Source: Pseudomonas lalkuanensis
Lineage (GTDB): Bacteria; Pseudomonadota; Gammaproteobacteria; Pseudomonadales; Pseudomonadaceae
Length of the DNA: 64,000 nt
Assembly (NCBI RefSeq): GCF_008807375.1
Contig: NZ_CP043311.1
Location: 3,080,001 to 3,144,000 of the forward strand
Direction of reading: 5' to 3'
Shown here: piece by piece, positions 42,825 through 51,007 of the stretch
How the letters are laid out: every line of letters begins with the position of its first letter
Numbering within the stretch: the first letter of the stretch is position 1
Notes under the pieces: generated by a model
Databases searched by the model: none
The model's input: only the letters and a program-made list of their open reading frames with translations
Told to the model about the DNA's origin: nothing
Position numbers and translations under genes: made by a program

Positions 42825-44054
42825 TCAGCTCGCGCTGGTGCCCTTTGCCGCCGCGTCCCGCTCCTGCAGGAGCTTCTGGATGATCGCTTCCTGCGCTTCA
42901 TACTCGCCCTCTCCGACGTGCAGGTATCGCACACGACCATTGGCATCGATGAAGTAGTGCGCCGGCCAGTACTGATTGGTGAAGGCATTCCAGATGCGGT
43001 ACTGGTTGTCGATGGCCACCGGGTGCTTCACGCCCAGGCGGACAGTCGCCTCGCGCACGCTGTCGATGATCCGCTCGAAGGGGTACTCGGGCGTGTGTAC
43101 GCCGATCACTACCAGGCCCTTGTCGGCGTAACGCTCCGCCCACTGATTCACGTACGGAAGGCTGTTCCGGCAGTTGATGCAGTCGAAGGTCCAGAAGTCC
43201 ACCAGCACCACCTTGCCGAGCAATTGTTCGTTGCTGAGCGGCGGGCCATTGAGCCACTGGGTGGCCCCCGCCAGCGACGGCATCGCGCCCAGGTCCGGCA
43301 GTTGCCCGACATCCTCGGCGCGGGCACTGCTCACCAGTTTCTCCAGCAGCGCCGGAACACTGTCGATCACCTTGCGTTCCAGGGCGGAAACCAGGCGCGA
43401 GTCACCCACGCTGGCCAGCCGGTCCGTGGTGCCGCTGGCGATGCCGACAACCGCGAGCAGGGCCAGGGCGCCGGCGCCGCGACGCAGCCACTCCACGGTT
43501 CCCAGCGACAGTTTCGCGCGTTGGAAGGCGCTCCGACCAAGGAAGACCAGCGCGCCCATCGCCACGGCGCTGCCGAGGCCATAGCTGAGCAGCAGCAGGC
43601 TGGTGGAAGCACTGGGGCCGTTGAGCATGGCGCCGGACAGGATCAGGCCCAGGATGGGACCGGCACAGGGCGCCCACAGCAGGCCGGCGGCAAACCCCAT
43701 CAGCCAGGCCGAAAGCGTCGGCGGCAGGCGCCGGGCGTCGCCGTGCAGGCGGTCACCCAGCCACAGCCAGGGGCGCGACACAAAAGTGCCGAAGCGGCTG
43801 GACAACAAGGCCAGCGCGGAAGCGGCCAGCAGCACCAGGGCCAGGTAGCGGCCCCACTGGCTGGCATGGATCACCCACTCGCTGGAAACCACCGCCAGGC
43901 TCGCCAGTACGGCAAAGCCCGAGGCGAGGCCGGCCAGGGTCAGCAAGGGTGACCAGGCCGGGCCGCCAGAGCGGGAGAACAGCAGAGGCAGGACAGGAAG
44001 AACGCAGGGACTGAACAGGGTCAGCACCCCGCCGAGAAAGGCGACAAGATACAT
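42825..44054 (-). CDS. DipZ-like thiol-disulfide protein: CcdA membrane domain fused to TlpA-type thioredoxin
   Basis: 409 residues from ATG 44054 (AGAGGTG 5 bp upstream). Residues 1-225 are a CcdA/DsbD-type membrane domain with its redox cysteines in LFSPCVLPVLP (C17) and WAPCAGPILG (C130). Residues about 265-400 are a periplasmic thioredoxin-like domain with DFWTFDCINCRNSLP (C292, C295). The fusion carries electrons from cytoplasmic thioredoxin to the periplasm. Its neighbours (DUF2790 protein, two-component system, RiPP operon rich in cysteine) suggest it keeps copper-exposed or precursor thiols reduced (inference). It is downstream of the DUF2790 gene on the same strand. Confidence 0.9.
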   Translation of the reverse strand: MYLVAFLGGVLTLFSPCVLPVLPLLFSRSGGPAWSPLLTLAGLASGFAVLASLAVVSSEWVIHASQWGRYLALVLLAASALALLSSRFGTFVSRPWLWLGDRLHGDARRLPPTLSAWLMGFAAGLLWAPCAGPILGLILSGAMLNGPSASTSLLLLSYGLGSAVAMGALVFLGRSAFQRAKLSLGTVEWLRRGAGALALLAVVGIASGTTDRLASVGDSRLVSALERKVIDSVPALLEKLVSSARAEDVGQLPDLGAMPSLAGATQWLNGPPLSNEQLLGKVVLVDFWTFDCINCRNSLPYVNQWAERYADKGLVVIGVHTPEYPFERIIDSVREATVRLGVKHPVAIDNQYRIWNAFTNQYWPAHYFIDANGRVRYLHVGEGEYEAQEAIIQKLLQERDAAAKGTSAS

Positions 44055-44136
44055 GGACACCTCTATGAAAATTGGGCCCGGCGGGCCCCGGGCTGGCGAT
44101 CCGCGCCACCAGTGGCGCTGGAAAGGCGGTCGTGGT

Positions 44137-44400
44137 TCAGTTTTCGTTGCCGCACACGTCGGCCAGCTTGCGGTACGCCAGGCTGTGCGGCTGTCCGCTG
44201 GAGTCCAGGTAGTCCATGCGCGCATTCACCACCTGGCACACGGCGGACGGGTCTTCGTGAACGGACACGACTTTGCTGATATCCAGATGCATGCCGTAGC
44301 GGTAGGGCTCGGGCGTGACGTTTTCCGCGGCCTGGGCCGCCAGGCTCGCGAAGCTGAAGGTGGCTGCCAGCAGGCAGGCACTCAAGGACAGGATTTTCAT
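44137..44400 (-). CDS. secreted DUF2790 protein
   Basis: 87 residues from ATG 44400 (GGAG 6 bp upstream). A signal peptide (ILSLSACLLAATFSFASLAA) precedes the DUF2790 core PEPYRYGMHLDISKVVSVHE, SAVCQVVNARMDYLDSSGQ, HSLAYRKLADVCGNEN. Two cysteines are conserved in such proteins. Pseudomonas carries several paralogues, some reported to be metal-responsive. Direct GGATACA repeats lie upstream, shared with the divergent response-regulator gene. It is followed 82 bp later by the CcdA-TlpA gene and is probably co-transcribed with it. Confidence 0.85.
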   Translation of the reverse strand: MKILSLSACLLAATFSFASLAAQAAENVTPEPYRYGMHLDISKVVSVHEDPSAVCQVVNARMDYLDSSGQPHSLAYRKLADVCGNEN

Positions 44401-44534
44401 GAGGGTCTCCTCACCAATGGGAAATGGGGCGAATGCACCACTGCATCCGTTGGGTCCAATTCCAGCGGCAGGAGGTATCGCCGATGTGTCCGCGGTCGGC
44501 TGCGATTGCCCGGTCTGGTATCTGCACGCGCTCC

Positions 44535-44606
44535 GGATACAGAGAGATACGTTCGGCCAAAGTGCAATCGCAGGTATCAGCCGGGCGCTGGATACACTGC
44601 AATACA
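44535..44606. promoter_or_regulatory. two GGATACA direct-repeat boxes between DUF2790 and the response-regulator gene
   Basis: Box 1: GGATACAGAGAGATAC (44535 and 44545). Box 2: GGATACACTGCAATACA (44590 and 44600). In both the units are 10 bp apart. They lie 70-140 bp upstream of the response-regulator start and 135-206 bp upstream of the DUF2790 start. Confidence 0.7.
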
Positions 44607-44675
44607 AAGGGCTGCGGGCAAGTGCCGCGCGCCCCGATACACTAGGTCACGAATCGAGCAGAACGAGGTTTGTCC

Positions 44676-45416
44676 ATGGACCATGTCGATCACATCCTGA
44701 TCGTCGACGACGACCGGGAAATCCGCGAACTCGTCGGCAACTACCTGAAGAAGAACGGCCTGCGCGTGAGCCTGGCGGCGGACGGCCGGCAGATGCGCAC
44801 GTTCCTCGAAGGCAACGTGGTCGACCTGATCGTCCTCGACATCATGATGCCCGGCGACGATGGCCTGCGCCTTTGCCGGGAACTGCGCGTGGGCAAGCAC
44901 AAGGCGACACCGGTGCTGATGCTCACCGCGCGCAATGACGAGACCGATCGCATCATCGGCCTGGAAATGGGCGCCGATGACTACCTCACCAAACCCTTCT
45001 CCGCCCGCGAACTGCTGGCGCGCATCAATGCGGTGCTGCGGCGCACGCGGATGCTTCCGCCAAACCTGCAGATCAGCGAAAGCAGCCGGCTGATCGGCTT
45101 CGGCAAATGGCGCCTGGACACCACCGCGCGCCACCTGCTGGACGCCGAAGGCACCCTGGTGGCCCTGAGCGGTGCCGAGTACCGCCTGCTGCGGGTGTTC
45201 CTCGACCATCCGCAGCGGGTGCTCAGCCGCGACCAGCTGCTCAACCTCACCCAGGGCCGCGAGGCGGACGTGTTCGACCGCTCCATCGACCTGCTGGTCA
45301 GCCGTCTGCGCCAACGCCTGCAGGACGACCCTCGCGAGTCGGCCTATATCAAGACAGTGCGCAGCGAGGGTTATGTCTTCTCGCTGCCCGTGCAACTGAT
45401 CGAGCCTTCGACGTGA
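44676..45416 (+). CDS. OmpR/PhoB-family response regulator
   Basis: 246 residues from ATG 44676 (GAGG 7 bp upstream); a TTG at 44670 is an alternative. The receiver domain has the acidic pocket (IVDDDREIREL), the phosphorylation site D55 in IVLDIMMPGDDG, and the conserved lysine in YLTKPFSARELLARI. The C-terminal winged helix (about 150-240) includes GAEYRLLRVFLDHPQRVLSR and DRSIDLLVSRLRQRL. Its stop overlaps the ATG of the kinase gene by one base. Direct-repeat boxes upstream suggest autoregulation. I infer that it binds GGATACA repeats. Confidence 0.93.
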   Translation: MDHVDHILIVDDDREIRELVGNYLKKNGLRVSLAADGRQMRTFLEGNVVDLIVLDIMMPGDDGLRLCRELRVGKHKATPVLMLTARNDETDRIIGLEMGADDYLTKPFSARELLARINAVLRRTRMLPPNLQISESSRLIGFGKWRLDTTARHLLDAEGTLVALSGAEYRLLRVFLDHPQRVLSRDQLLNLTQGREADVFDRSIDLLVSRLRQRLQDDPRESAYIKTVRSEGYVFSLPVQLIEPST

Positions 45417-46723
45417 TGCCCCTGCCCCGCTGGCCGAGCACCCTGGCCGCACGCCTGGCGCTGATCTTCCTGACCGGGCTGGTACTGGCCTACGGACTGT
45501 CCTTCGCCTCGCAGTTCTACGAGCGCTACCAGACCGGGCGCGACGTGATGCTCGGTAACCTGGAGAGCGACGTCAGCACCGCCGTGGCGCTGATCGACCG
45601 CCTCCCCGCGGATGAACGCGCTACCTGGCTGTCGCTGCTGGACCGCCGCAACTACCGCTACCGGCTCGATGAAGGCCTGCCGGGTGTCCCCATGGACATG
45701 GCCAATCCCCATATGGCCGCTGTCTCCATAGAACGGGCCATTGGCGACCGCTTTCCGGTGCGTTTCGAGAACATTCCCGGCCCGACGCCACATTTCCAGG
45801 GTCACCTGACGCTGAGCGACGGCCAGCCGCTGACCATCGACGTCACCCCCGGCCCGATTCCCGTGGCGCAGTGGCTGCCGGTGGTGCTGCTCCTGCAACT
45901 GGCGGTGCTGCTGGGCTGCACCTGGCTGGCAGTACGCATGGCGATCAGCCCACTGACCCGCCTGGCCCAGGCCGTCGACCATCTCGATCCGGATGCCTCC
46001 GGCCCGGTGCTGGATGAGCGCGGCCCACAGGAAGTCGCCTACGCCGCCCGCGCCTTCAACTCATTGCAAGGGCGCATCGGCGCCTACCTGAAGGAGCGCA
46101 TGCAACTGCTGGCGGCGATCTCCCACGACCTGCAAACCCCCATCACCCGCATGAAACTGCGTGTGGAGCAGATGGATGCCTCGGTCGAACGCGAGCGCCT
46201 GTGGAGCGACCTGAACGAGATGCAGCACCTGGTCCGCGAAGGCGTCGCCTACGCCCGCAGCATGGACGGCACCAGCGAAGCCCTGTGCCGGGTCGACCTC
46301 GATGCCTTCCTCGACAGCCTGGTCTGCGACTACCAGGACAGTGGCCAGGCAGTGAGCCTCACCGGCTCCAGCGGCCTGCTGCTGGAAACCCGCCCCCATG
46401 CATTGCGCCGGGTACTCAGCAACCTGATCGACAACGCCCTGAAGTTCGGCGGCAGCGCCCGGCTGGAAGTTCAACGGGATGTACAGGGCAAGGTCCTGGT
46501 GCAGGTGCTGGATGAGGGGCCGGGCATCGCCGAGGAGGAACTGCAGGAGGTGTTCAAGCCCTTCTACAGGGTCGAGAGCTCACGTAATCGCAGCACCGGC
46601 GGCACCGGCCTCGGGCTGGCCATCGCCCAGCAACTGAGCCAGGCCCTGGGCGGCCGCCTGACCCTTGCCAACCGGGACGGCGGAGGCCTCTGCGCCCAGC
46701 TGGAACTGGGCGCCAATGCCTGA
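45416..46723 (+). CDS. sensor histidine kinase
   Basis: 435 residues. Transmembrane helices at about 12-32 and 152-175 flank a periplasmic domain of about 120 residues with a PRDxxP-like segment (RFENIPGPTPHFQGHL). A HAMP linker follows (MAISPLTRLAQAVDHL). The phosphoacceptor H237 is in AISHDLQTPITRMKLR. ATP-binding boxes are NLIDNALKFGG (N), DEGPGIAEEE (G1), FKPFYRVESSRNRSTG (F) and GTGLGLAIAQQL (G2). It should sense a periplasmic signal and phosphorylate the overlapping response regulator. Neighbouring genes suggest a metal or thiol-stress signal (inference). Confidence 0.92.
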   Translation: MPLPRWPSTLAARLALIFLTGLVLAYGLSFASQFYERYQTGRDVMLGNLESDVSTAVALIDRLPADERATWLSLLDRRNYRYRLDEGLPGVPMDMANPHMAAVSIERAIGDRFPVRFENIPGPTPHFQGHLTLSDGQPLTIDVTPGPIPVAQWLPVVLLLQLAVLLGCTWLAVRMAISPLTRLAQAVDHLDPDASGPVLDERGPQEVAYAARAFNSLQGRIGAYLKERMQLLAAISHDLQTPITRMKLRVEQMDASVERERLWSDLNEMQHLVREGVAYARSMDGTSEALCRVDLDAFLDSLVCDYQDSGQAVSLTGSSGLLLETRPHALRRVLSNLIDNALKFGGSARLEVQRDVQGKVLVQVLDEGPGIAEEELQEVFKPFYRVESSRNRSTGGTGLGLAIAQQLSQALGGRLTLANRDGGGLCAQLELGANA

Positions 46724-46726
46724 TCG

Positions 46727-46765
46727 ACCTACACAGCGATACACAACGGGATACGGCAGGACACA
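46727..46765 (+). promoter_or_regulatory. GGATACA-like repeats upstream of the DoxX-type gene
   Basis: GGATACGGCAGGACACA (units at 46749 and 46759) is a good pair. An upstream degenerate pair is ACCTACACAGCGATACA (46727 and 46737). All unit spacings are 10 bp. They lie 85-120 bp upstream of the DoxX-type start. Confidence 0.6.
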
Positions 46766-46848
46766 TCCGGGACAAGCCCCTTCGCCAACATGGAGGCAAG
46801 AGCAGCAGCGGCATCCCGCCGCTGCATCCCGACCAAAGGAGCCTGCCC

Positions 46849-47349
46849 ATGTCCAGCCTTGCCCTCTCTCCGTTCAAGTTCGCCTTCAACCAGCTCGACC
46901 GCATCGGCGCCTGGAGCGCCGACCTGCCGCTGCGCCTGTTCCTCGCCTGGGAATTCTTCGAATCCGGCCTGGAGAAGTGGAACGGCCAGAACTGGTTCGT
47001 CGACATCCAGTCCGCCTTTCCCTTCCCCTTCAATGTGATTCCGGCTGACCTCAGCTGGCAGATGTCGATGTGGGCCGAACTGATCGCTCCCCTGCTCCTG
47101 CTGCTGGGCCTGGGCACCCGTTTCGCCACCTTCGTGCTGATGGTGCTGACCGTGGTCGCCATCGCTGCCGTGCACTGGCCGGAACACTGGTCGTCCCTCA
47201 CGGAGCTCGCCCAGGGCTATGCCATCACCAACAAGGGCTACGGCAACTACAAGCTGCCGCTGATCTACCTGATTGCCGCCATGCCCCTGCTGCTCAGCGG
47301 TGCCGGACGTTTCAGCCTCGATCATTTGCTGTTCCGCCGGAAAGCCTGA
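46849..47349 (+). CDS. hvfX: DoxX-family membrane protein, HvfX-like
   Basis: 166 residues with four hydrophobic helices (DLPLRLFLAWEFFESGLEKW, ELIAPLLLLLGLGTRFATF, VLMVLTVVAIAAVHWPEHW, LPLIYLIAAMPLLLSGAGR). The DoxX signature is R-x-x-L-a-x-x-F-x-x-S-G-x-x-K. DoxX-type proteins accompany MNIO/DUF692 maturases and EGKCG-type precursors in many genomes (HvfX-like), where a copper-related maturation role is proposed. Here the RiPP operon is 1.4 kb further on the other strand, but both have GGATACA boxes. AGGAG lies 7 bp before the ATG, and an intrinsic terminator follows. Confidence 0.85.
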   Translation: MSSLALSPFKFAFNQLDRIGAWSADLPLRLFLAWEFFESGLEKWNGQNWFVDIQSAFPFPFNVIPADLSWQMSMWAELIAPLLLLLGLGTRFATFVLMVLTVVAIAAVHWPEHWSSLTELAQGYAITNKGYGNYKLPLIYLIAAMPLLLSGAGRFSLDHLLFRRKA

Positions 47350-47368
47350 CCGGTTCGGCAAAGAGAAA

Positions 47369-47400
47369 GCCCGCGCATCTGAAGAGGTGCGCGGGCTTTT
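47369..47400 (+). terminator. intrinsic terminator of the DoxX-type gene
   Basis: A 9-bp stem GCCCGCGCA/TGCGCGGGC with a 10-nt loop, 19 bp past the stop and followed by UUUU. Confidence 0.85.
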
Positions 47401-47768
47401 CGTGGGTATGGCAGGTCACCGTGCCAGCTGGTGACAACCCTCTCCCCCTCTCCCTGAAGTGGAGAGGGGTGACTCCCGGCTCACCTTCAGCACAATCCTG
47501 CCCTGTGGGAGCGAATTCATTCGCGAGAATGACAAGGCACCGTGCCAACGGGTGACCACCCTCTCCCCCGGCCCCTCTCCCAGAGGGCGAGGGGTGACTC
47601 CCAGCCCACCTCCAGCACAGTCCTGTAGGGGCGAATTCATTCGCTTTGGCCGGCATACGAGCGCGACGCGGTGTCGCCCCACAATCGGTGCGCGCAGCGC
47701 CCCCTACCAATGCGTAGGGTGAACGCGAGCGGGGCTATACCCGCCCTTGCACGGATGAACGCTGCCAA
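47401..47768. repeat. two tandem copies of a 120-bp intergenic repeat
   Basis: Unit 1 runs from about 47411 and unit 2 from about 47531. Both contain CACCGTGCCA, a CCCCTCTCC...GAGGGGTGACTC inverted repeat, CAGCACA and GCGAATTCATTCGC (47511 and 47631), 120-121 bp apart and diverged by roughly a fifth. A third, partial copy is at 41345-41400. The stretch to 47768 continues as low-similarity repeat-like sequence (GCGTAGGGTGAACGCG) with no gene. Confidence 0.75.
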
Positions 47769-48095
47769 TCAGTTGTGAGGATTGTGAAAAATGCCTGTCA
47801 GGCGCTGCCCACGGAGGTTCTTGCAGACCCATTTGTAGACCGGGTAGCCCAGGAGCGAAAACAGCGCAGCGAAGAATGCACCGAACAGCGGAAACATGAT
47901 GAAATTCGCCAGGACGTTGTCGAATCGTTGCAGGGTGACCATCCCCAGCCAATTGGCGATGAAGAGGATCAACGCCCAGCCGATGCCACCGCAAAAGGCG
48001 CTGAGGGCCGTCACGAGCATTAGCGAAAAGACATTCAATTGCACCGAACAGAATTGATAGCTCTTGATGGGCTCGCTTGCCGTCGGTCCTTCCAC
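47769..48095 (-). CDS. small membrane protein (108 aa), function unknown
   Basis: Starts at GTG 48095 with GAGGAG 7 bp upstream. Two hydrophobic segments (VFSLMLVTALSAFCGGIGWA continuing into LILFIANWLG, and NFIMFPLFGAFFAALFSLLG) indicate an integral membrane protein with a short hairpin and a basic C-terminal tail (KWVCKNLRGQRLTGIFHNPHN). I recognise no family. It is preceded by the terminator of the ohr gene and stands alone. Confidence 0.6.
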   Translation of the reverse strand: MEGPTASEPIKSYQFCSVQLNVFSLMLVTALSAFCGGIGWALILFIANWLGMVTLQRFDNVLANFIMFPLFGAFFAALFSLLGYPVYKWVCKNLRGQRLTGIFHNPHN

Positions 48096-48204
48096 GACAG
48101 AATCTCCTCTTGTTCCAGTTGAACTCGATGCCTGTCTTGCAGTCGCGCATTACCGAATTGGCCGAAGTCTAGCTACAGGTCTGGCGGCCCGCCCACAAAA
48201 AAAA

Positions 48205-48228
48205 CCGCGCACCTCGAAAGGTGCGCGG
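48205..48228 (-). terminator. intrinsic terminator of the ohr gene
   Basis: A 10-bp perfect stem CCGCGCACCT/AGGTGCGCGG, loop CGAA. Eight U follow on the minus strand, and a looser CUUCUUUUC follows on the plus strand. Confidence 0.85.
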
Positions 48229-48250
48229 GCTTCTTTTCAGCAGAAGCGAC

Positions 48251-48673
48251 TCAGGGAATTTCGAAGGTCACTTCGATATTGCCGCGTGTGGCCTTGGAAT
48301 ACGGGCAGAGCTGGTGGGCTGCTTCCACCAGGCGTGCCTTGTCGTCGGTGGCCAGGCCAGGCAGTTCGACGGTCAGCTTCGCCGCCAGGGCGAAGCCGCC
48401 GTCAGCGGTGTTACCCAGTGCGATGTCGGCGGCTACCGCCACGTCATCCGGCAGGCGGATCGATTGGGCCTGGCCGGCGCGGCGCAGGGCACCGATGAAA
48501 CAGGCGGACCAGCCCACGCCCAGCAACTGCTCCGGGTTGGTGCCGGGCCGGCCAGAACCGGGTGGGCTCAGGCGCACGGCGAGTTCGCCGTCGGAGGACT
48601 TACCCTGGCCGTCACGGCCGCCGGTGGTCCGGGTCTGGCCGGTATAGAGGGTCTTTTCAAGAATCGCGGTCAT
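48251..48673 (-). CDS. ohr: organic hydroperoxide resistance protein (Ohr/OsmC family)
   Basis: 140 residues from the second of two tandem ATGs (48673), which is better placed behind GGAG. The two redox cysteines are in GWSACFIGALRRAG and HQLCPYSKATRGNIEV, and the family start AILEKTLYTGQTRTTGGRDG is clear. Ohr reduces organic hydroperoxides with dihydrolipoamide-linked electrons in the cytoplasm. No ohrR gene is adjacent. It lies 53 bp downstream of the RiPP operon's last gene on the same strand, so read-through from that operon is possible. Confidence 0.92.
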   Translation of the reverse strand: MTAILEKTLYTGQTRTTGGRDGQGKSSDGELAVRLSPPGSGRPGTNPEQLLGVGWSACFIGALRRAGQAQSIRLPDDVAVAADIALGNTADGGFALAAKLTVELPGLATDDKARLVEAAHQLCPYSKATRGNIEVTFEIP

Positions 48674-48726
48674 CATTCAACTCCACTCGGTAGATACTCC
48701 GGCAAATACCGGCAACAGCTTGCGCC

Positions 48727-49473
48727 TCAGGCGCGGGTGCCAAGCACCACGCCTTGGGCACGCAGGTTTTCCAGCAGGGCCAGGCCCTGCGGCAGGATGG
48801 TTTCAGGCTCCGCACCAATGGCTTCGGCCAGGGCTTCCAGATGATCCCGGCCCGTGCCGCTCCGCTCCTGCAGCGACGCCAGCAGCGCATGGGCCAGGGG
48901 TGCCAGGCGAGAGAAATGCACCTTCTGGTCGGCGCCACGGCGTGCCAGTACCAGGGTCGGCTGCTCGGGCGCTTGCTGCGGCAGGTAATCGGAACCTATC
49001 TCGGTCACCGGCCACTGGTAAGCCAGGGGCCAGGCCAGGTTCGAGAGCAGAGGCTCCCCTTTGAGCAGATCGCCCTTGGGATCATGCGCTGGCTCGCGCC
49101 TGTCGCTCAGCAACAGTGCAGCTTCCACCCACTCGTAGTGGGCCAGTTCCACCACCCAGGGCGGCAGATCGAGGGCATCCCCTCCTCCCTCAGCCAGAAA
49201 ATCGACGAACTCTCCGGAAATTTCGGTGAACAGAGGTGTCTGGCAACGGTACTGCGCATAGAAGGTGTCGATCAGAGCCCGCCACTTCTCAGGGCCGAGA
49301 CCGGCGCGAAGCACCGGGAAGCCGCCCGACAGCAGCGACTCCACATTACCGAAGAACAACTGCCGGTAAACCGCCAGGCGGCGCGCCTCCATGCCAGGCG
49401 GCGGCGCATTGTTCTGCGGGTCGCGCACGTAGCGGGCCAGACTCATCAACTGGTCATGCAGGACCTCATGCAT
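48727..49473 (-). CDS. hvfC: DUF2063 protein, HvfC/BufC-type partner of the RiPP maturase
   Basis: 248 residues from ATG 49473 (GGAGGT 6 bp upstream). It begins [20 protein letters not shown], then [20 protein letters not shown] and [20 protein letters not shown], the typical DUF2063 N-terminal domain. A C-terminal domain ends [20 protein letters not shown]. In characterised relatives this protein binds the leader part of the precursor and presents it to the DUF692 enzyme. It overlaps the maturase gene by 8 bp, so the two are coupled and probably form a complex. Confidence 0.88.
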   Translation of the reverse strand: MHEVLHDQLMSLARYVRDPQNNAPPPGMEARRLAVYRQLFFGNVESLLSGGFPVLRAGLGPEKWRALIDTFYAQYRCQTPLFTEISGEFVDFLAEGGGDALDLPPWVVELAHYEWVEAALLLSDRREPAHDPKGDLLKGEPLLSNLAWPLAYQWPVTEIGSDYLPQQAPEQPTLVLARRGADQKVHFSRLAPLAHALLASLQERSGTGRDHLEALAEAIGAEPETILPQGLALLENLRAQGVVLGTRA

Positions 49474-50314
49474 GGCGCACCTCCGGCCAGGCGAGGGCGG
49501 CCTGCTGGCGCGCGCGGATCTGTTCCACCTCGCCCAGTAGCTCGGCCAGGGGCGGGAAATTGAAGTCGCGCTCCAGCAGGGTCGGCAGCGCGCCGAAGCG
49601 TTGGTAGGCCTGTTCCAGAAGGGTCCAGACATCGCCTTTCACGGTGGCGCCGTGGGTATCGATCTTCAGGTCCGGCGCTTCGTCGTAGTGGCCGGCCACA
49701 TGCATGTACACCACTCGCTCCACCGGCAGCGCGGCCAGGTAGGCGGCGGCGTCGTAACCGTGGTTGATCGAGTTGACGTAGAGATTGTTGACATCCAGCA
49801 GCAGGTCGCAGTCGGCCTCCTCCAGTACCGCGCGGAGGAAGTCGATTTCCTGCAGCGCCTGATAGGGCGCGGCGTAGTAGGAAATGTTCTCCACGGCGAT
49901 GCGCCGCCCCAGGGCGTCCTGGGCCTGGCGGATGCGCGAGGCGACGTGGCGCACCGACTCGTCGGTGAAGGGCAATGGCAACAGGTCGTAGAGCTGGCCG
50001 TCGTCCGAGCAGTAGCTCAGGTGCTCACTGAAGAAGGCCACATCGTGGTTGTCGAGGAACCCGCGGATGCGCCGCAGCAGCTCGCGATCCAGGGGGAACG
50101 GTCCGCCCAGGGACAGCGACAGGCCGTGGCAGGCCAGCGGGAAGCGCTCGGCGAGACGGGCCAGGCCGTCACCCTGGCGACCGCCGACATTGATCCAGTT
50201 GTCCGGCGTGCACTCCAGGAAATCCACGGCGCCGGCATCCGCCGCCAACAGTTCGGGCAACAGCGCGCGACGCAGGCCGAGACCGGCGCCAGAGGGGAAG
50301 GAGGCAGTGCTCAT
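49466..50314 (-). CDS. hvfB: DUF692 multinuclear iron oxidative enzyme (MNIO), HvfB/BufB-type RiPP maturase
   Basis: 282 residues from ATG 50314 (GGAG 8 bp upstream). The TIM-barrel metal ligands are visible: [77 protein letters not shown] and [11 protein letters not shown]. MNIOs use two or three iron ions and oxygen to convert cysteines of a precursor peptide into heterocycles; for EGKCG substrates oxazolone/thioamide or thiooxazole products are reported. It stands directly downstream of the EGKCG-type precursor gene (66-bp gap with a hairpin) and upstream of its DUF2063 partner. Confidence 0.92.
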   Translation of the reverse strand: MSTASFPSGAGLGLRRALLPELLAADAGAVDFLECTPDNWINVGGRQGDGLARLAERFPLACHGLSLSLGGPFPLDRELLRRIRGFLDNHDVAFFSEHLSYCSDDGQLYDLLPLPFTDESVRHVASRIRQAQDALGRRIAVENISYYAAPYQALQEIDFLRAVLEEADCDLLLDVNNLYVNSINHGYDAAAYLAALPVERVVYMHVAGHYDEAPDLKIDTHGATVKGDVWTLLEQAYQRFGALPTLLERDFNFPPLAELLGEVEQIRARQQAALAWPEVRHA

Positions 50315-50338
50315 GGGTCATTCTCCAGGCTGTGGAAT

Positions 50339-50366
50339 CCCTCCCCGGCCAGCGGCTCAGGGAGGG
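50339..50366 (-). terminator. hairpin between precursor and maturase genes
   Basis: CCCTCCC (50339) pairs with GGGAGGG (50360) around a 14-nt loop, 15 bp past the precursor stop. No U tract. Such a stem-loop would let the precursor transcript outlast the enzyme part of the operon. Confidence 0.5.
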
Positions 50367-50380
50367 TGGGACCAGACGGA

Positions 50381-50914
50381 TCAGCTCTTGGCCTTGCTCA
50401 TGTTCACGAACAGCTCGGTGGGGACTTTCTTGCCGTTGGAGATGTACTGGTTGGTGCGGAACTTGTAGACCTCGCCTTCGGACAGGAAGCCGTCCTTGTT
50501 GGTGTCCATGGCGATGAATTCCGCTTCGCCATCGGGCGCTACGGTCAGCAGTTCCTTGCGGGAAACCAGGCCGTCGTCGTCGGTGTCGGTGCGGGCGAAG
50601 GAGGCGTCGCCGCACTTGCCTTCACCACATTTGCCTTCTGCGGCCTTGGCATTGGTGTTGCCGGCTTCGGCCGCACCGCATTTGCCCTCGCCACACTTGC
50701 CTTCGGCGCTGGCGGCCTTGTCGCTGGCTTCGGCGGCGCCACATTTACCTTCACCGCACTTGCCTTCGGCAGCCTTGTCGGCGGCGGCCAGCTGGTAGCC
50801 CTGGGGCAGCGCCTCGACGGCGAAGGCTGTGGAAGTGGCAAGGTTCAGGCCGCCAGCCAGGGCGACAGCGATCAGGCCAATGCGGGTTTTGTTCGGAATC
50901 TGGGTACGGGACAT
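50381..50914 (-). CDS. hvfA: bufferin/HvfA-type RiPP metallophore precursor fused to two EF-hands
   Basis: 177 residues from ATG 50914 (GGAGAAG 6 bp upstream). A signal peptide (RIGLIAVALAGGLNLATSTA, cleavage near AFA) is followed by six EGKCG motifs at residues 50, 55, 71, 76, 93 and 98, that is three EGKCGEGKCG pairs separated by about 11-12 mainly A/E/D/K residues. The six cysteines are the only ones in the protein and are the expected sites of MNIO modification. The C-terminal 70 residues contain two canonical calcium loops, DTDDDGLVSRKE (110-121) and DTNKDGFLSEGE (137-148). The modified peptide should bind copper or a similar metal in the periplasm or outside; calcium may fold or anchor it (inference). 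Confidence 0.9.
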   Translation of the reverse strand: MSRTQIPNKTRIGLIAVALAGGLNLATSTAFAVEALPQGYQLAAADKAAEGKCGEGKCGAAEASDKAASAEGKCGEGKCGAAEAGNTNAKAAEGKCGEGKCGDASFARTDTDDDGLVSRKELLTVAPDGEAEFIAMDTNKDGFLSEGEVYKFRTNQYISNGKKVPTELFVNMSKAKS

Positions 50915-51007
50915 GGGTCTTCTCCGGGTATGGGTAGCAGGCTTGGTAACCCTGGAGCGAGGCGGTTTGGGGGGCCTCGTTCGGGTTTGGCCATTTCGCC
51001 TCAGCCA

